From contig JAKSVN010000003.1 in assembly GCA_024427125.1 (NCBI GenBank), positions 1 to 59,486 of the forward strand: a stretch of 59,486 bases of DNA. Reading direction: 5' to 3'. Every line of letters begins with the position of its first letter. Positions within the stretch are counted from its first letter, which is position 1. This document shows, piece by piece, positions 56,025 through 59,486 of this stretch. This DNA is from Mycoplasmoidaceae bacterium. GTDB taxonomy: Bacteria; Bacillota_I; Bacilli_A; Mycoplasmatales; Mycoplasmoidaceae. Under the pieces are notes generated by a model. It was not told where the DNA came from and did not search any database. It worked only from the letters and a program-made list of their open reading frames with translations. A program made the position numbers and the translations under genes.

Positions 56025-57971
56025 ATGGACTGAAAATTTGAAACATATGTCGAGAAGATAAAGTTCGACGTTTTAAGAGAAGTAGCCAGAGCATGTTACG
56101 CTGGTAATTTTAAAGATATCGAAGCTAAACTTCCTGAAATTTTAGTTCCTGGAAGAAAAGCTAATTATCGTTGCTGTGTATATATGGAACGTGCAATTAT
56201 GGCTGAAAGAGTCAAAATTACCCGTGGTGGTGAATGAGATGACTTCAACATTATTGATGTTATTCCTATTGCTTGTGACCAATGTCCAATGGGTGGTTAC
56301 ACTGTAACTGAATCTTGCCGTGGTTGTATCGGCCACGCTTGTAAACAAGCATGTCCTAAAGGTGCTATTTCTGTTGATGGTCACCACCGTGCACACATTG
56401 ATAAAGAAAAATGTGTTAACTGTGGTCTATGTTCAAAAGCTTGTCCATTTGGTGCAATTTATAACTTTAGAAGACCATGTCAAAAGGCTTGTCCAACTGG
56501 TGCTATTACCATGGATGAAAACTTATCTGCAAAGATTGACTATTCTAAATGTATTGTTTGTGGAAGTTGTACACAAAAATGTCCATTCGGTGCTATTGCT
56601 GCTAAGACATTTATTACATTTGTAATTGACCATATTAGAAATAATATTTTAGCAACTAAGAAACGTCCAATTTATGCAATTGTTGCTCCTGCTATAGCAA
56701 CACAATTTAGTGGGATTAAACTTGAACAAGTAATTGAAGGAATTATGCAACTTGGATTTACTAATGTAGTAGAAGCTGCATTAGGTGCTGACGTTGTTGC
56801 TGAAAACGAAGCAAAAGAATTAGTTGAAAAGAAAATTTTAACAACTTCATGTTGTCCTGCATTTGTTGCATACATTAAAAAATTCCACCCAGAATTAAAA
56901 AATAAGATAAGTCATAATGTTAGCCCTATGGCTCAAACAGGAAAACTTATCAAGGCTAAACATCCTGATGCTTTAACAATCTTTATTGGTCCATGTACTG
57001 CAAAGAAAGATGAAAGATCTTTACCAGATGTAAGACCATATGTTGACTATGTTTTAACATTTACAGAATTAAGAGCAATGTTTGCCGCTAGAGACATTGA
57101 AGTAGAAAAACTAAAAGGAATTGCCCTAGAAGATGCTTCTCCATTTGGTAGAATATTTGCAAAAATTGGTGGTGTATCTGAAGCTGTTGTAGAAGCTTTA
57201 AAAGAGGTAAATCTTAAAGATTTCCAACTTTCATCTTTAGCTTGTAGTGGAATGAAAGAATGTATTAAAGCTATTGAATCATTAGCTGCTGGAACAAGCA
57301 AATATAATTTTATTGAAGGTATGGCTTGTGAAGGTGGATGTGTTTGTGGTCCAGAAAGTTTAAACCACAATGCTGCTGTTGGTAGATCATTTGTTCAAGC
57401 ATATGCTAAAACATCTAAACACAAAACTCTTAAAGAATCTATTGATAAGAGTGGTGCTAGAGAATTACCTAAAGCATCCGTTGGTCCAAGAGTTCAACCA
57501 AGAAGAACAAATTTCAATCCTCAACCAGACCAACCAGGTTTGCGTCATGGTACATTTACTAGGAGCGGTTACATGAGTTTTGGAGACTTCCCAAGATCTG
57601 TTAAGGTAGATCAACCAGGAGCTAAAAAAGCTACTACAGTTGCAACAAAAACAGAACCTAAAGTTGAAACTAAACCAGAAGTTAAGAAGGAAGCAAAACC
57701 AGTAAATCCTAAAACTGAAGTTAAGCCAACCGCAACTAAAGTTGATGTTAAACCAAAAGTTGAAACAAAGATTGAAAAAACTGAAGAAGTAAACTTGGAA
57801 ACAAAGGTAGATGGAAATCAAAAAATTACTATCACTAATTCAGACAAAAAAGCATCAATTGAAAAGAAGACTGAAACTAAGTTAGAAACGGCAACAGACG
57901 GTAATAAAACTATCACTATTGCTGAGACAAAACAAAAGACTCCAGAACAAGAGTTAGAAGACGACAAGTAA
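56025..57971 (+). CDS. [FeFe] hydrogenase (group-B-like) with C-terminal K/E/T/P-rich tail
   Basis: Predicted to reduce protons to H2 with electrons from ferredoxin. The 648-residue protein starts with the ~85-residue domain typical of group-B enzymes (YRCCVYMERAI). A cysteine-rich part follows with two ferredoxin motifs (C130/133/136/140 and C176/179/182/186) plus further Cys pairs (C101, C106, C110, C152, C156), for two or more [4Fe-4S] clusters. The H-cluster motifs are TSCCPAF (C276 proton-transfer, C277), GPCTAKKDE (C324) and EGMACEGGCVCGP (C435, C439); all ligands are present. From residue ~476 a low-complexity tail extends, containing a repeated LET..DGN..ITI unit (591-603 and 620-632). 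Maturases HydE/F/G are not in this window. A role other than H2 production (for example sensing) cannot be excluded for group B. Confidence 0.93.
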
Positions 57972-58003
57972 TCAACAATAAGTTACTTGTAACTTATTGT
58001 TGA
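57972..58003. terminator. hairpin after hydrogenase gene
   Basis: A perfect 13-bp stem (tcaacaataagtt and its complement), loop acttgt, starting one base after the TAA. No T-tract follows, so it may stabilise the mRNA 3' end or terminate weakly. Confidence 0.6.
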
Positions 58004-58010
58004 ATAGATA

Positions 58011-58016
58011 TATAAT
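58011..58016 (+). promoter_or_regulatory. -10 box TATAAT for PFOR
   Basis: TATAAT between the hydrogenase 3' hairpin and a second hairpin. The start site would fall near 58022-58023, inside the second stem. Confidence 0.5.
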
Positions 58017-58018
58017 AT

Positions 58019-58041
58019 ATGTACATCCATAGGATGTACAT
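58019..58041 (+). other. hairpin at the PFOR promoter/leader
   Basis: Perfect 10-bp stem atgtacatcc/ggatgtacat with loop ata, followed by tttatt. It could be the real hydrogenase terminator or, since it lies just after a TATAAT, a regulator binding site or 5'-end structure of the PFOR mRNA. Confidence 0.45.
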
Positions 58042-58065
58042 TTTATTAAACGAAAGAAGATATAT

Positions 58066-59486
<1,421 letters not shown>

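Noticed and set aside
57465..57821. 118-residue minus-strand ORF opposite the hydrogenase tail
   Set aside because: A Phe/Cys/Ser-rich artefact of the repetitive Lys/Glu codons on the other strand.

Overview
The window is AT-rich, compact bacterial DNA from a Mollicute (Mycoplasma-type) genome. TGA must be read as tryptophan throughout: nearly every conserved family here (for example GlyRS, AspRS, DnaG, SmpB, UvrC, LepA, PFL, PFOR) is broken at TGA codons under the standard code and continuous under code 4, with TAA/TAG as the only stops. All gene coordinates below use that reading. Local gene orders known from mycoplasmas recur: a large FtsX-like permease with its ATPase (MG467/468-like), aspS-hisS, secDF-apt, hpt-ftsH, glyS-dnaG, ybaB-recR, ybeY-dgkA-era-recO, secG-rnr-smpB. 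No insertion sequence, phage gene or CRISPR array was seen.

Layout. 1-2006: PduL-type phosphotransacylase (minus), then coaD-mutM (plus). 2031-8637: minus-strand ABC system with a 1716-residue permease. 8758-10438: two tandem, overlapping PAP2 phosphatases. 10446-13464: hisS-aspS (minus). 13555-20451: secDF, apt, ispF, hpt, ftsH. 20505-24430: a small membrane protein, glyS, dnaG; then the 4.5S SRP RNA and a small lipoprotein. 25289-26193: ybaB-recR (minus). 26243-32426: rsmI, ybeY, dgkA, era, recO, secG, rnr, smpB. 32419-33195: TatD nuclease (minus). 33309-39140: tRNA-Leu(CAA), a YfcC/DcuC-superfamily carrier, two paralogous PepD dipeptidases, yebC. 39227-44309: ABC operon permease-ATPase-permease. 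44311-50567: two uncharacterised genes, uvrC, lepA, a YhhN/TMEM86 lysoplasmalogenase-like protein, a short-chain dehydrogenase. 50577-52820: lemA plus a linked membrane protein (minus). 53005-59486: pflB, pflA, an [FeFe] hydrogenase and the first 473 codons of pyruvate:ferredoxin oxidoreductase (PFOR), cut by the window edge.

The most remarkable part is the right end. Pyruvate formate-lyase with its activase, a group-B-like [FeFe] hydrogenase with all H-cluster cysteines, and PFOR lie head to tail. Together with PduL at the left end they outline strictly anaerobic pyruvate use: pyruvate to acetyl-CoA plus formate (PFL) or plus CO2 and reduced ferredoxin (PFOR), electrons to H2 (hydrogenase), acetyl-CoA to acetyl-phosphate (PduL) for ATP. 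This is unlike the pyruvate dehydrogenase/Pta route usual in Mycoplasma and suggests an anoxic host niche. The vaginal, Trichomonas-associated 'Candidatus Mycoplasma (Malacoplasma) girerdii' is a possible relative, but that is a recollection and a guess that cannot be tested here.

Expression signals are clear. Many operon-first genes have TATAAT 6-9 nt before the ATG and no Shine-Dalgarno sequence, implying leaderless mRNAs, whereas many internal genes carry AGGAG-type sites. Nearly all operons end in short perfect hairpins with T-tracts, several shared by convergent genes.
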